A DNA stretch of 64,000 nucleotides from Cupriavidus sp. WGlv3 (lineage in GTDB: Bacteria; Pseudomonadota; Gammaproteobacteria; Burkholderiales; Burkholderiaceae). Where the stretch lies: contig NZ_JALHRX010000001.1 in the NCBI RefSeq assembly GCF_023952475.1, positions 434,001 to 498,000 of the forward strand. The letters are read 5' to 3'. Numbering within the stretch: the first letter of the stretch is position 1; each line of letters begins with the position of its first letter. Positions 19,947-29,715 of the stretch are shown in pieces. Position numbers and translations under genes: made by a program. The notes below the pieces were generated by a model. The model was not told the DNA's origin. It did no database searches and worked only from the letters and a program-made list of their open reading frames with translations.

Positions 19947-20124
19947 GGTGGTCTCCGGTTGGATTGGCGTCATCGTCGTGAGGCTTCTGCACCAATACTA
20001 ACGGATTGCGCGCAAGCCGGCGGGCCGCATGTCGACCATCCATCGCACGGACAGATGCCGGCCGGATCAGGCATACTACGCACCTTCCGAACCAGGCGGG
20101 CCCCTGACCGCGCTACTGTTCCCG

Positions 20125-21102
20125 ATGAAACGTATTCTCATCGTCAAGCTGACTTCGCTCGGCGACATGGTGTTCACCCAGCCGCTGGTGGCTGACCTGC
20201 AGCGCGCCTTTCCCGGCGTCAAGATCGACTGGATCGCCGACTCCTACTGCGCCGACGTGCCGCGCTGGAACCCCAACATCGACCGTGTGATCGCCGCGCC
20301 GCTGCGCGGCTTCAAGAAGGCGCGCAACTGGGCCGGCCTGCGCGAGATCTTCACTGCCCTGCGCGCCTTGCGCCGCGAGAAGTACGATGCGGTGCTGGAC
20401 GTCCACGGCGTCTACAAGAGCGCCATCGTCACCTTCCTCGCCCGCACCCGCCATCGTTACGGCCTGCCGGTCCAGGAACTGGGCGAGAGCGGCGCAAGCT
20501 TCGCCTACAACCATGTGTTTCAGCCGTTCGTGGAAGAGGACTGCGCGCGCAACCGCATGCGCCGCGCCGTCAGCCGCGCACTCGGCTACGAAATGACCCG
20601 CGAGATGGACTACGGCCTGGAAATGCCGGCCGACACGCCCGCTGCCGCCGGCAAGGGTCCCTATGCGATGCTGTTCCACGCCACTTCCAGCGAAGAAAAG
20701 AAGTGGCCGGTGGCCGACTGGATCTGCGTCGGCAGCGCCATCTCGGCGCGCGGCCTGCGCGTGCTGGTGCCCTGGGGCAATGACGCCGAGCGCCTGGAAG
20801 CCGAGACCATCGCCGCCAGCGTGCCCGGCGCCGAGGTGATGCCGCGCCTGAGCATCACCGGCGTGGCGCAGATGGTGGGCAAGGCGTCGCTGGTGGTCGG
20901 CATGGACACCGGCTTCGTGCATATTGCCGACGCGCTGCGCCGGCCGACGGTGATCCTGTTCACCACCACCTCGCGCCACCTGTACGGCGTCGATGCGCCC
21001 GGCCGCGCGGTGTCGCTGGGCGGCGGCGGCGTGGTGCCGCAACGGGCCGAAGTGCTGGCAGCCATCGACGAAGTGATGCCGCAGGTCATTTCGACCAGCT
21101 GA
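20125..21102 (+). CDS. waaC: Lipopolysaccharide heptosyltransferase I
   Basis: Family 9 glycosyltransferase that adds the first L-glycero-D-manno-heptose to Kdo2-lipid A. 325 residues from ATG 20125 (MKRILIVKLTSLGDMVFTQP, the classic WaaC N-terminus). The donor-binding part contains LFHATSSEEKKWP and GMDTGFVHIADALRRPTVILF. It acts at the cytoplasmic face of the inner membrane. The ADP-heptose donor is made by rfaE1 and hldD near 53-55 kb. It is followed by a bidirectional terminator and the convergent msbA. Confidence 0.94.
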   Translation: MKRILIVKLTSLGDMVFTQPLVADLQRAFPGVKIDWIADSYCADVPRWNPNIDRVIAAPLRGFKKARNWAGLREIFTALRALRREKYDAVLDVHGVYKSAIVTFLARTRHRYGLPVQELGESGASFAYNHVFQPFVEEDCARNRMRRAVSRALGYEMTREMDYGLEMPADTPAAAGKGPYAMLFHATSSEEKKWPVADWICVGSAISARGLRVLVPWGNDAERLEAETIAASVPGAEVMPRLSITGVAQMVGKASLVVGMDTGFVHIADALRRPTVILFTTTSRHLYGVDAPGRAVSLGGGGVVPQRAEVLAAIDEVMPQVISTS

Positions 21103-21120
21103 TCTCGCCGCCAGGGCGAC

Positions 21121-21156
21121 AAAAAAAGGGCCGGTGCAAATGCACCGGCCCTTTTT
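21121..21156. terminator. Bidirectional terminator between waaC and msbA
   Basis: GGGCCGGTGCA (21128-21138) pairs with TGCACCGGCCC (21141-21151), flanked by a run of A before (21121-21127) and T after (21152-21156). It works for waaC on the plus strand and msbA on the minus strand. Confidence 0.92.
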
Positions 21157-21176
21157 GCTGGATGGTCCGCAACCGC

Positions 21177-22952
21177 CTAATGGCTGGCAAACTGGATCCG
21201 GTGCAGCCCGGCGTACAGGCCATTGGCCGCCAGCAGCTGCGCGTGGGTGCCGGTCTCGGCGACGCGGCCATGGTCGAGCACGGCGATGCGGTCGGCATTC
21301 TCGATGGTCGACAGCCGGTGCGCGATCACCAGCGTGGTCCGGCCCTTCATCAGCTCCTCCAGCGCCGCCTGCACCTGGCGCTCCGATTCCGAGTCCAGCG
21401 CCGAGGTGGCCTCGTCCAGGATCAGGATCGGCGCATCCTTGTACAGCGCGCGCGCGATCGCCAGGCGCTGGCGCTGGCCGCCGGACAGCTTCATGCCGTT
21501 GTCACCGATATTGGTCTGCACGCCCTCGGGCAGGCCCTTGACCGTTTCCGTCAGGTAGGCCGCCGCCAGCGCGCGTTCGACGCGGTCCATGTCGATCTCG
21601 CTGTCAGGCTGCGCGCCATAGGCCACATTGGCCGCGACCGTGTCGTTGAACAGCACCACGTCCTGGCTGACGAAGGCGATCTGGTTGCGCAGGTCCTTGA
21701 GCGCCAGCTCGGTCAGCGGCACGCCGTCCAGCAAAATGCGACCGGAGGTGGGATCGAAGAAGCGCGGCACCAGGTTGACCAGCGTGGTCTTGCCGCTGCC
21801 CGACGGCCCCACCAGCGCCACCACCTCGCCCGGGCTGACGCGCAGGTCGATGCCTTCGAGCGCGGCGCGCGGCGCCTCGCCGTAGCGGAAGCCGACCTGC
21901 TCGAAGGCCAGTTCGCCGCGGGCTCGGGCGAGCGGCTTGCCGCCGTCCTGCGGCTCGACCGGTTCGTCGATCAGCCGGAAGATCATCTCGGCGGCGGTAA
22001 TGCCGCGCGTCAGCGGCTGGTTGATGTCGGTCAGGTGCTTGAGCGGCGAGATCAGCAGCAGCATCGCCATCACGAAGCCGGTAAAGCCGCCCACCGTGGT
22101 CTGGTTGGCCTGCGCCTGCACCATCGCGATGGTGATGATCACCGACAGCGCCAGCGCCGCCAAAAACGCCGTGACCGGCTGGTTCAGCCCGCCCGCCACC
22201 GCCATGCGCATCGAGTAGTTCTTGAGCCGCTCGGCCACGGTGCGGAAGCGCCGCAGTTCATAGGCCTCGCCGCCATGCAGCTTGACCACCTTGTAGCCGC
22301 CCACGGCCTCTTCGACCACATAGGCGGCATTGTTGGTATAGGTCTGGTGATCGCGGTTGAGCTTGCGCAGCCGGCGGTTGATCTTCGACATCAGGTAGCC
22401 GATCACCGGCAGGATCACCGCGACGATCAGCGTCAGGCGCCAGTTGGTATAGAACAGGTAGATCAGCAGCGCGACCACGGTCAGCGAATCGCGCACCAGC
22501 GTGATAAACACGCTGGTCAGGATCTGCAGCACCTGGTTGACCTCGAAGATCACCGCGTTGATCAGCGACGCCGCGGTATTGCGGTGGTAGAACGACGCCG
22601 GCGCCTGCAGCAGGCGCTCGAACATCTGCAGCCGCATCTTCAGCAGCACGCGGTTCGAGATCAGGTTGAGCAGGTAGCCCGAGGCAAACTGCGCCACGCC
22701 GCGGATCAGCGCCACGCCGGTCAGGATCGCCGGCACATGCCACAGCGTGCCGGCGTAATCGCCGCCGAAGCCCTTGTCGAGCAGGTCGTTGACGACCTTG
22801 GGGATCACCCCTTCGCTGGCGGCCACCACCGCCATGGCGAGGATGGCGCCGATAAAGATGCGCAGCTCGGGGCGCAGGTAAGACCAGAGCCGGCTGGCCA
22901 TGCTGGACGGCACGGCGGCACCTGGCGAGATGGGCGGTTTGGATGTGGTCAC
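21177..22952 (-). CDS. msbA: Lipid A export permease/ATP-binding protein MsbA
   Basis: ABC half-transporter that flips lipid A-core across the inner membrane. About 591 residues from GTG 22952 (GAAGAAAA just upstream); another GTG 36 nt earlier is possible. The N-terminal half has about six membrane helices. In the nucleotide-binding domain, Walker A is GPSGSGKTT, the signature [15 protein letters not shown] and Walker [13 protein letters not shown]. The GT25 gene lies upstream on the same strand (48-nt gap), and waaC is next to its end, which confirms the LPS context. Confidence 0.93.
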   Translation of the reverse strand: MTTSKPPISPGAAVPSSMASRLWSYLRPELRIFIGAILAMAVVAASEGVIPKVVNDLLDKGFGGDYAGTLWHVPAILTGVALIRGVAQFASGYLLNLISNRVLLKMRLQMFERLLQAPASFYHRNTAASLINAVIFEVNQVLQILTSVFITLVRDSLTVVALLIYLFYTNWRLTLIVAVILPVIGYLMSKINRRLRKLNRDHQTYTNNAAYVVEEAVGGYKVVKLHGGEAYELRRFRTVAERLKNYSMRMAVAGGLNQPVTAFLAALALSVIITIAMVQAQANQTTVGGFTGFVMAMLLLISPLKHLTDINQPLTRGITAAEMIFRLIDEPVEPQDGGKPLARARGELAFEQVGFRYGEAPRAALEGIDLRVSPGEVVALVGPSGSGKTTLVNLVPRFFDPTSGRILLDGVPLTELALKDLRNQIAFVSQDVVLFNDTVAANVAYGAQPDSEIDMDRVERALAAAYLTETVKGLPEGVQTNIGDNGMKLSGGQRQRLAIARALYKDAPILILDEATSALDSESERQVQAALEELMKGRTTLVIAHRLSTIENADRIAVLDHGRVAETGTHAQLLAANGLYAGLHRIQFASH

Positions 22953-23000
22953 TGGATTTTCTTCTGGATGATGGCGGCGTTGCGGCACCGTGGCGTGGCG

Positions 23001-23774
23001 CTAGCCCGGCCGCTTCTGGCGCGCGACGCGCAGGAAGGGCCTGACGAAGACCTGGAACAGGAAGCGCTGGTAGACATAGCGGCGCAGATAATAGCCGACA
23101 CTGCGGCGCGCCTTGTCGGTGGCGTCGAGGTCGGCGCGATGCGTTTCCAGCGACGAGGCCTCGGCCAGTTCGGTCAGGCCGATGCAATACGGGACCACGG
23201 CACGGACCGACACCAGCCCGCGCCGCTCGAACGCGGACCAGTAGTCGGCAGCGCACCAGGTCGGCTGCAGCCCCGCCACCAGCCGCTCGGCCGCGGCACG
23301 GGTGACGACATAGCCATGCGCGCGCCACCATTCGCCATAGCGTCGCACCAGCTTGCGTTGCGGGCCCAGCGGCCTGGTGCCCCAGCGGGTGAACTTGTCG
23401 ACATGCGACAGCAGCACGACCTCCGGGCGGGCCGGGTCCATCTGGGACGCCAGCGCCTCGAGCACCGCCGGCACGTCATCGCCCAGCAGTGCATCGTCTT
23501 CCAGCACCAGCGCCAGGCTGGCCCCGTCCTCGAGCATCTTGCGGTAGACCCCCAGATGGCTCAGCGCGCAGCCGATCTCGCCGCGGCTCATCGCGCGGTA
23601 GCTGGTGCTGGCGGCCTGCGCGTCGTAGCGGCGCGCGACCTCTTCCTCGGCCAGGGCGCGTCCGTTCACGGCGGCAAACACCTGGAACGGCACGCCCAGG
23701 CGCATCAGCTGGCCGGCAATGCGCTGGCGACGCGCCTCGGCGCTTTCGAGATTGATCACATAGGCGCCGATCAT
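23001..23774 (-). CDS. Glycosyltransferase family 25 (LPS core galactosyltransferase-like)
   Basis: 257 residues. The family 25 landmarks are AYVINLESAEARR (about 4-16), SRGEIGCALSH (about 63-73) and the LEDD metal/nucleotide-sugar motif at about 91-94. Related proteins such as LgtB/LpsA transfer galactose or glucose to LPS, but the sugar and acceptor here cannot be determined. The start ATG 23774 is chosen because family alignment begins at MIGAYVINL. The ribosome site is weak (GGCGGTGGCGGC). It lies upstream of msbA on the same strand. Confidence 0.87.
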   Translation of the reverse strand: MIGAYVINLESAEARRQRIAGQLMRLGVPFQVFAAVNGRALAEEEVARRYDAQAASTSYRAMSRGEIGCALSHLGVYRKMLEDGASLALVLEDDALLGDDVPAVLEALASQMDPARPEVVLLSHVDKFTRWGTRPLGPQRKLVRRYGEWWRAHGYVVTRAAAERLVAGLQPTWCAADYWSAFERRGLVSVRAVVPYCIGLTELAEASSLETHRADLDATDKARRSVGYYLRRYVYQRFLFQVFVRPFLRVARQKRPG

Positions 23775-24088
23775 GCCGCCACCGCCGATGCGTCCTGGCC
23801 GATCCGGCGCCGAAGGGGGATCGATGCGGCGGAGATCGATGCGGCACATGCCACCAGGGATAAAACCGTTTCCATCCCTGCGAATCGGGACCAATGTGCT
23901 CGTGTCATCAAGTTGGCAACTGAGATCTGGGCTTCGGCGCGCGCGGCGCGCACCGGCAAATCGAAGGCAGGCGGCTGCGGGGCCACTGCGCCGGTGCGGT
24001 AGAATACGCGCTCTTCCATCAGCGCCCGGCTGGCGGCGACGCCGGCGGCCTGCCGGTCTGGCCCGGACGGGGCGCGCCCCTACGTTCC
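23775..24088. other. 314-bp divergent gap between two glycosyltransferase genes
   Basis: The region should hold promoters for both directions. TAGAAT at 24000-24005, 84 nt before the family 2 glycosyltransferase, is a candidate -10 on the plus strand. I see no gene, repeat or strong hairpin. Confidence 0.4.
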
Positions 24089-24853
24089 ATGAAAGTCTCC
24101 GCCGTCATCATCACCAGGAATGAAGCTCACAATATCGGGCCATGCCTTGAAAGCGTGTCCTGGTGCGAAGAGGCGATTATAGTGGATTGGGCCAGCACGG
24201 ACGACACGGTGGCGATCGCGCGTGCCGCCGGCGCCACCGTGATCCAGACCGAGGACTGGCCGGGTTTCGGCCCGCAGAAGAACCGCGCGGTCCAGGCCGC
24301 CAGCGGCGACTGGATCCTCAGCCTGGACGCCGATGAACGCGTCACCCCCGCGCTGCGCGACGAAATCCTGAACCAACTGCAGCACAACGACGCCCAGGCG
24401 CTGGCGCTGCCGCGCCTGTCCGCGTTCTGCGGCACCTTCGTGCGCCACGCCGGCTGGTATCCGGACTACGTCACCCGCGTCTTCCGCAAGGGCCGCGGCC
24501 GCTTCACCGACGATCTCGTGCACGAACACCTCAAGGTCGACGACCCGGTCGCGCGGCTGCGCGAGCCGCTGGTCCACTACAGCTACCGCTCGCTGTCGGA
24601 CGTGCTGCGCAAGATCGACAGCTATTCCAGCGCCGGCGCGCAGCAGGCCTATGCCCGTGGCAAGCGCAGCTCGGTCGCGTCGGCGGCGGGCCACGGCCTG
24701 TGGGCGTTCGTGCGCACCTACCTGCTCAAGCGCGGCTTCCTCGACGGCGGCGCCGGCTTCGGCGTCGCGCTGATGAATGCGCAGGCCAGCTACTACAAGT
24801 ACGCCAAGCTGGCGCAGCTGCACGCCGCGGCCGAAAACAAGGCCGCCGGCTGA
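24089..24853 (+). CDS. Glycosyltransferase family 2, WaaE/KdtX-like
   Basis: 254 residues with a GT-A fold: VSAVIITRNEAHNI at the N-terminus, the nucleotide-sugar segment IIVDWASTDDT (about 30-40, where related proteins usually have DSGSTD) and the DXD-type motif SLDADE at about 78-83. The pattern resembles WaaE, the LPS core beta-1,4-glucosyltransferase. The C-terminal part (LLKRGFLDGGAGFGVA) is a WaaE-like amphipathic region. It precedes another glycosyltransferase by 47 nt, probably in one operon. Confidence 0.87.
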   Translation: MKVSAVIITRNEAHNIGPCLESVSWCEEAIIVDWASTDDTVAIARAAGATVIQTEDWPGFGPQKNRAVQAASGDWILSLDADERVTPALRDEILNQLQHNDAQALALPRLSAFCGTFVRHAGWYPDYVTRVFRKGRGRFTDDLVHEHLKVDDPVARLREPLVHYSYRSLSDVLRKIDSYSSAGAQQAYARGKRSSVASAAGHGLWAFVRTYLLKRGFLDGGAGFGVALMNAQASYYKYAKLAQLHAAAENKAAG

Positions 24854-24900
24854 AGCGCCCGACGCGGCCGCGCGCCGCCCCACCCTTATCTTCTCGATCG

Positions 24901-25965
24901 ATGAAAGTTGGCATCTCCTGCAATCGCTTCGGCGCCGGCGGCGGCCTGGAGCGCTATGCGCTCGACATCAGCCGCGCCATGGCGAAGCGCGCCGGTACCG
25001 AGGTCTCGGTCTACGCGCGCCGCTTCGACGCCGGCGTGGCGGCGTCCGCCGGGGTTGCCGAGCATCGGATCGTGGTGTCGTGGCTGCCGGGCAAGCTGCG
25101 CGACCGCTATTTCTCGTGGCGGCTGCAGGGGCTGCGCGATGCCGGCGAAGTGCTGATCGGCTGCAACCGCGTGCGCGGATCCGATATTGCCATCTGCGGC
25201 GGCACGCATCGCGGCTATCTCGCCGCGCGCGGCACGCCGGCGCGGCGCTCGGACCAGTGGCAAATCGATCTCGAAAGCGCGCAATATGCCGGCGCGCATC
25301 GCGTGGTGGCGCATTCCGCGCTGATGCGGCGCGAAGTGATCGAGCTGTACGGCATCGCGCCCGAGCGCGTCGAGCTGGTCTACCCGCCGGTCGACACGCG
25401 GCGCTTCACGCCGGTCGATGACGGTGCGCGCGCCGAGCTGCGGCGCGAATTCGGTTTCGGCGACGACGAGATCGTGTTCCTGTTCCCGTCCTCGGGCCAT
25501 GCGCGCAAGGGCTTCGACCTGCTCGCCGATTATTTCTCGCGCTCGGACCTGCCGATCACGCTGGCGGTGGCCGGCCGCCCGGTCGGGCGCACCATCGCGC
25601 GCGTGCGCGAACTGGGCTACAGCAACCGCATCGACGCGCTCTACCGCGCTGCCGACTTCACCATCCTGGCATCCGGCTATGAACCGTTCGGGCTGGTGGG
25701 GGTGGAATCCGTGCTGTGCGGCACGCCGCTGGTGTTTGCCGACAATATCGCCTGCCTGGAAGTGATCCGGCCACAGGCCATGCACGCGTTCTCGCGCGAA
25801 CGCAGCGAGACCCTGGACCATGCCATCCGCGCGGCGGTGGCGTCGGTGCGCAGCGGCCAGGCGCGGCTGGCGAACCCGCTGGCGCTGCTCGACTACGACC
25901 CGGGCATCGAGGTCCATGTCGACACCCTGCTGCGGCTGGCCGCCGACGCGCGGGGCGCCGCCTGA
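24901..25965 (+). CDS. Glycosyltransferase family 4 (WaaG-like)
   Basis: 354 residues from ATG 24901. It has a GT-B fold with N-terminal GAGGGLERYALDISRAMAKR, and in the C-terminal domain the EX7E motif (EPFGLVGVE, about residue 261) typical of retaining family 4 enzymes. Likely role: addition of a hexose to the LPS core, as with WaaG, inferred from its companion gene and the nearby waaC and msbA. The donor sugar cannot be told. It is convergent with dnaE. Confidence 0.85.
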   Translation: MKVGISCNRFGAGGGLERYALDISRAMAKRAGTEVSVYARRFDAGVAASAGVAEHRIVVSWLPGKLRDRYFSWRLQGLRDAGEVLIGCNRVRGSDIAICGGTHRGYLAARGTPARRSDQWQIDLESAQYAGAHRVVAHSALMRREVIELYGIAPERVELVYPPVDTRRFTPVDDGARAELRREFGFGDDEIVFLFPSSGHARKGFDLLADYFSRSDLPITLAVAGRPVGRTIARVRELGYSNRIDALYRAADFTILASGYEPFGLVGVESVLCGTPLVFADNIACLEVIRPQAMHAFSRERSETLDHAIRAAVASVRSGQARLANPLALLDYDPGIEVHVDTLLRLAADARGAA

Positions 25966-25995
25966 TGCAGCACCCGACGCAAACTCCGGCAGCGC

Positions 25996-28900
25996 TTATT
26001 CGTAGACCGTGCTGACGGCGTCCGCCGACAGCACCTGGCGCAGCGCGGTCAGTGCCTCGTCGGAAGGCACCACCTGCCAGTCGGGGCCGAGCATGGCCTC
26101 GCAGCTGGCGGACTTCGCCTCGTAGCGGATCCGCACCGGCAGGCCCTGCGCGCCGCTGGCGCGCGCGAGGTGGGGCATCAGCAGCTCGCGCAGCATGCCG
26201 GTCGAGGAATTGCCATTCATCGACAGCCGCACCGCGCTGGCAAAGCGCACCCGCGCGGCGACCAGATCCATCACCGATTCGGCGGTGAAGCGAACGCCGC
26301 CGGTGAAGGTATCGTGGCGCGCATTGCCGGTGGCAATCAGCAGTTCGTCCTCGCGGAACATCTGCCGGTTGGCGTCGAAGACCTCGTTGAACACGGTCAT
26401 CTCGACCAGGCCGGTGCCGTCGTCGAGCGTCACGATCAGCATCTTGCCGCGCTGGGTCATCTGCGTGCGCATGCCGCTGATCACGCCGGCAATGGTCTTG
26501 CCGCGCACGTCGCGGCCGAAGCCGCCGCCGTTGCCCTGCACTTCCTTTTCCAGCCCGGCCAGCGTGCCCTTGTTGAAGCGGCGCACCTCGTCGCGGTAGG
26601 CATCGAACAGGTGGCCCGAGAAGTAGTAGCCAAGCGCCTGCTTTTCTTCCTGCAGCGTGCGCTTGGGGCTCCAGCGCGGCTCGTCGAGCAGCTCCGGCCG
26701 GTGCGCGTCGCCGGCGTCGCCCATCAGGTCGAACAGCGATACCTGGTTGGCGGATTCGGCCTTCTGCTCGGCGGCTTCCATCGCGATCGGCACCGAGGCG
26801 AGCAGCTGCGCGCGGTTGTCGTTGAGGCTGTCGAAGGCGCCCGCGCGGATCAGCGCCTCGATGGTGCGGCGATTGACCTGGCGGCGGTCGACCCGCTCGC
26901 AGAAATCGAACAGGTCGGTGAAGGGCCGCTCCTCGCGCGCGCGCAGGATGTCTTCGATCGCGCCCTGCCCGCTGCCCTTGATGCCGCCCAGGCCGTAGCG
27001 GATGGTCCTGGGATCGGTCGGCGCGAAGCGGTATTCGCTGGCGTTGACGTCCGGCGGCAGCACCGCGATCTTGTTGAGCTTGCAGTCCTCGTAGAGGATC
27101 TTGACCTTGTCGGTGTCGTCCATGGCCAGCGACATGTTGGCTGCCATGAATTCGGCCGGGTGATGAGCCTTGAGCCACGCGGTGTAATAGGCCAGCAACG
27201 CATACGCAGCCGCGTGCGACTTGTTGAAGCCGTAGCCCGCGAACTTCTCCATCAGGTCGAAGATGTCGTCGGCCTGCTGCGCGGACAGCCCGTTCTTGTC
27301 GGCGCCCTCGCGGAACATGACGCGGTGCTGCGCCATTTCCTCGGGCTTCTTCTTGCCCATCGCGCGGCGCAGCAGGTCGGCGCCACCGAGCGAGTAGCCG
27401 CCGATGATCTGCGCCATCTGCATCACCTGCTCCTGGTAGACCATGATGCCGTAGGTCTCTTTCAGGACGGGTTCGACGCGCGGATCGGGATACTCGACCT
27501 TCTCGCGGCCGTGCTTGCGCGCGCAGAAGCTGGGGATCAGGTCCATCGGGCCGGGACGGTACAGCGCCACCAGCGCGATGATGTCCTCGAAGCGGTCAGG
27601 CTTGGCATCCTTGAGCATGCCCTGCATGCCGCGGCTTTCCAGCTGGAACACGGCGACCGTGTTGGCGGTCTTGAGGATGTCGAAGGCGGGGCCGTCGTCG
27701 AGCGGGATCTGGCTGCAGTTCCAGTCGGACTTGCTCGGGTCGAGGCGGCGGATATAGCGCTCGGCCCAGTCGAGGATGGTCAGCGTGGTCAGGCCCAGGA
27801 AGTCGAACTTGACCAGGCCGGCGGCCTCGACGTCGTCCTTGTCGTACTGGCTGACCACGCCGCTCATGCCGTCGTTCTGCGCGCCCTGCGTGTACAACGG
27901 GCAGAAGTCGGTGAGCCGGCCGGGCGCGATCAGCACGCCGCCGGCGTGCATGCCGACGTTGCGGGTCATGCCCTCGACGCGCTGCGCCAGCTCCAGCAGC
28001 TGGCGCACTTCTTCCTCGTTGCGCTCGCGCTCGGTCAGCAGCGGCTCTTCCTTCTTGGCCTCTTCGATGGTGACCAGCTTGCCCGGCTTGAACGGGATCA
28101 GCTTGGCGATGCCATCGACAAAGCCGTAGCCCAGGTCGAGCACGCGGCCCACGTCGCGCACCGCGGCCTTGGCCGCCATGGTGCCGAAGGTGGCGATCTG
28201 CGACACCGCGTCCTTGCCGTACTTCTCCTTCACGTAGGTAATCACGCGATCGCGGCCGTGCTGGCAGAAGTCGATGTCGAAGTCGGGCATCGAGACCCGT
28301 TCCGGGTTCAGGAAACGCTCGAACAGCAGCGCGTACTTGAGCGGGTCGAGGTCCGTAATGCCGAGCGCATACGCCACCAGCGAACCCGCGCCCGAGCCGC
28401 GGCCCGGGCCTACCGGCACGCCGTTGTTCTTGGCCCAGTTGATAAAGTCCGCCACGATCAGGAAGTAGCCGGGGAAGCCCATCTTGATGATGGTGCCGGT
28501 CTCGAACTCCAGCCGTGCATAGTACTCCGGGCGCTTGGCCTCGCGCACCGCCTCGTCGGGAAACAGCACCGCCAGGCGCTTCTCCAGGCCGTCCTTGGCC
28601 ATGAACACGAGGTAGTCGTCGAGCGACATGCCGTCCGGCGTCGGGAACAGTGGCAGGCGCGGCTTGCCCAGTTCCAGCGTCAGGTTGCAGCGGCGCGCGA
28701 TCTCGACCGCGTTCTCCAGCGCCGAGGGGATGTCGGCGAACAGCGCGCACATCTCGTCCTGGGTCTTGAAGTACTGGTCGGTGGTGAAGCGCCGCGTGCG
28801 ACGCGGGTTGGCCAGCAGTTCGCCCTCGGCGATGCACACGCGCGCCTCGTGCGCGGTGTAGTCGTCGGGCGTCATGAACTGCACCGGATGCGTCGCCACC

Positions 28901-29508
28901 ACCGGCAACTGCAGCGCCGCCGCCAGCTGCACCGCCTGCTGCACGTAGGCATCGGTGCCGGCGTGGCCGGCACGCTGCAGCTCGATGTAGAAGCGCTGCG
29001 GGAACACCGCGGCCCAGTGCTGCGCGGCGCGGCGCGCGCCTTCGGCATTGCCATTGGCGAGCGCCATGCCGATATCGCCGCCCATCGCGCCCGACAGCGC
29101 GATCAGGCCCGTGGCCAGCGGCAGGTCATCCTCGCCCGGTTCCAGGAACCACGACGGATCGATCTCGGCGCGGCCGCGATGCTGGTTGCCCAGCCACGCG
29201 CGCGACAGCAGCATGCACAGGTTCAGGTAGCCGCGCCGGTCCTGCACCAGCAGCAGCAGGCGCGCGGGCTTGTCGCGGTCCTCGGCATTGGTCAGCCAGA
29301 CGTCGGCGCCGACCACCGGCTTGATGCCCTTGCCGCGCGCTTCCTTGTAGTAGCGGATCAGCCCGAAGGCGTTGGCAAGATCCGTCAGGGCAAGCGCGCC
29401 CATGCCATCGGCGGCGGCGGCCTTGACGGCATCATCGAGGCGGACGATGCCGTCCACGACGGAGTATTCGGAATGCAGGCGGAGGTGTACGAAGCGGGGT
29501 GCGGACAT
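25996..29508 (-). CDS. dnaE: DNA polymerase III alpha subunit
   Basis: Replicative DNA polymerase, about 1,170 residues, similar to E. coli DnaE (1,160). Order: PHP domain at the N-terminus (FVHLRLHSEYSVVDG), the polymerase core with catalytic aspartates in PDFDIDF near 405-411, the finger region (GYGFNKSHAAAYALLAY), tandem HhH, and a C-terminal OB fold (IAGVISGMRTQMTQRGKML). The start chosen is MSAPRFVHL (29508); ATG 29517 is equally possible. No clear ribosome site. Divergent from trhO. Confidence 0.96.
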   Translation of the reverse strand: MSAPRFVHLRLHSEYSVVDGIVRLDDAVKAAAADGMGALALTDLANAFGLIRYYKEARGKGIKPVVGADVWLTNAEDRDKPARLLLLVQDRRGYLNLCMLLSRAWLGNQHRGRAEIDPSWFLEPGEDDLPLATGLIALSGAMGGDIGMALANGNAEGARRAAQHWAAVFPQRFYIELQRAGHAGTDAYVQQAVQLAAALQLPVVATHPVQFMTPDDYTAHEARVCIAEGELLANPRRTRRFTTDQYFKTQDEMCALFADIPSALENAVEIARRCNLTLELGKPRLPLFPTPDGMSLDDYLVFMAKDGLEKRLAVLFPDEAVREAKRPEYYARLEFETGTIIKMGFPGYFLIVADFINWAKNNGVPVGPGRGSGAGSLVAYALGITDLDPLKYALLFERFLNPERVSMPDFDIDFCQHGRDRVITYVKEKYGKDAVSQIATFGTMAAKAAVRDVGRVLDLGYGFVDGIAKLIPFKPGKLVTIEEAKKEEPLLTERERNEEEVRQLLELAQRVEGMTRNVGMHAGGVLIAPGRLTDFCPLYTQGAQNDGMSGVVSQYDKDDVEAAGLVKFDFLGLTTLTILDWAERYIRRLDPSKSDWNCSQIPLDDGPAFDILKTANTVAVFQLESRGMQGMLKDAKPDRFEDIIALVALYRPGPMDLIPSFCARKHGREKVEYPDPRVEPVLKETYGIMVYQEQVMQMAQIIGGYSLGGADLLRRAMGKKKPEEMAQHRVMFREGADKNGLSAQQADDIFDLMEKFAGYGFNKSHAAAYALLAYYTAWLKAHHPAEFMAANMSLAMDDTDKVKILYEDCKLNKIAVLPPDVNASEYRFAPTDPRTIRYGLGGIKGSGQGAIEDILRAREERPFTDLFDFCERVDRRQVNRRTIEALIRAGAFDSLNDNRAQLLASVPIAMEAAEQKAESANQVSLFDLMGDAGDAHRPELLDEPRWSPKRTLQEEKQALGYYFSGHLFDAYRDEVRRFNKGTLAGLEKEVQGNGGGFGRDVRGKTIAGVISGMRTQMTQRGKMLIVTLDDGTGLVEMTVFNEVFDANRQMFREDELLIATGNARHDTFTGGVRFTAESVMDLVAARVRFASAVRLSMNGNSSTGMLRELLMPHLARASGAQGLPVRIRYEAKSASCEAMLGPDWQVVPSDEALTALRQVLSADAVSTVYE

Positions 29509-29635
29509 GGGCGACATTGTACCGGCTCGGCCCGCGGGCATGCCGCCAATGTTGCGTGCCACGCGAGCCGGCGCGCCGCGGCGCATAGCTGATCGGCGTG
29601 CTGGGGAATGCGCCGCGGGAAGCTTGCGCGCACGC

Positions 29636-29641
29636 TATAAT
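29636..29641 (+). promoter_or_regulatory. Candidate -10 element for trhO
   Basis: TATAAT, a perfect sigma-70 -10 hexamer, 75 nt upstream of the trhO start in the gap with dnaE. No convincing -35 was found at 16-18 bp spacing. Confidence 0.45.
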
Positions 29642-29715
29642 TTCGCCTTTCCAATCAGGCAGTTATCGCAGGCTGTCGGCGCCCCTCGGGAGCCGCCGCG
29701 GCGGCGCAGTGTCCC

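Noticed and set aside
21162-24002. A 946-residue plus-strand frame antisense to msbA and the GT25 gene
   Set aside because: It has His/Arg/Gln-rich nonsense composition, and the minus strand has clear ABC transporter and GT25 motifs.
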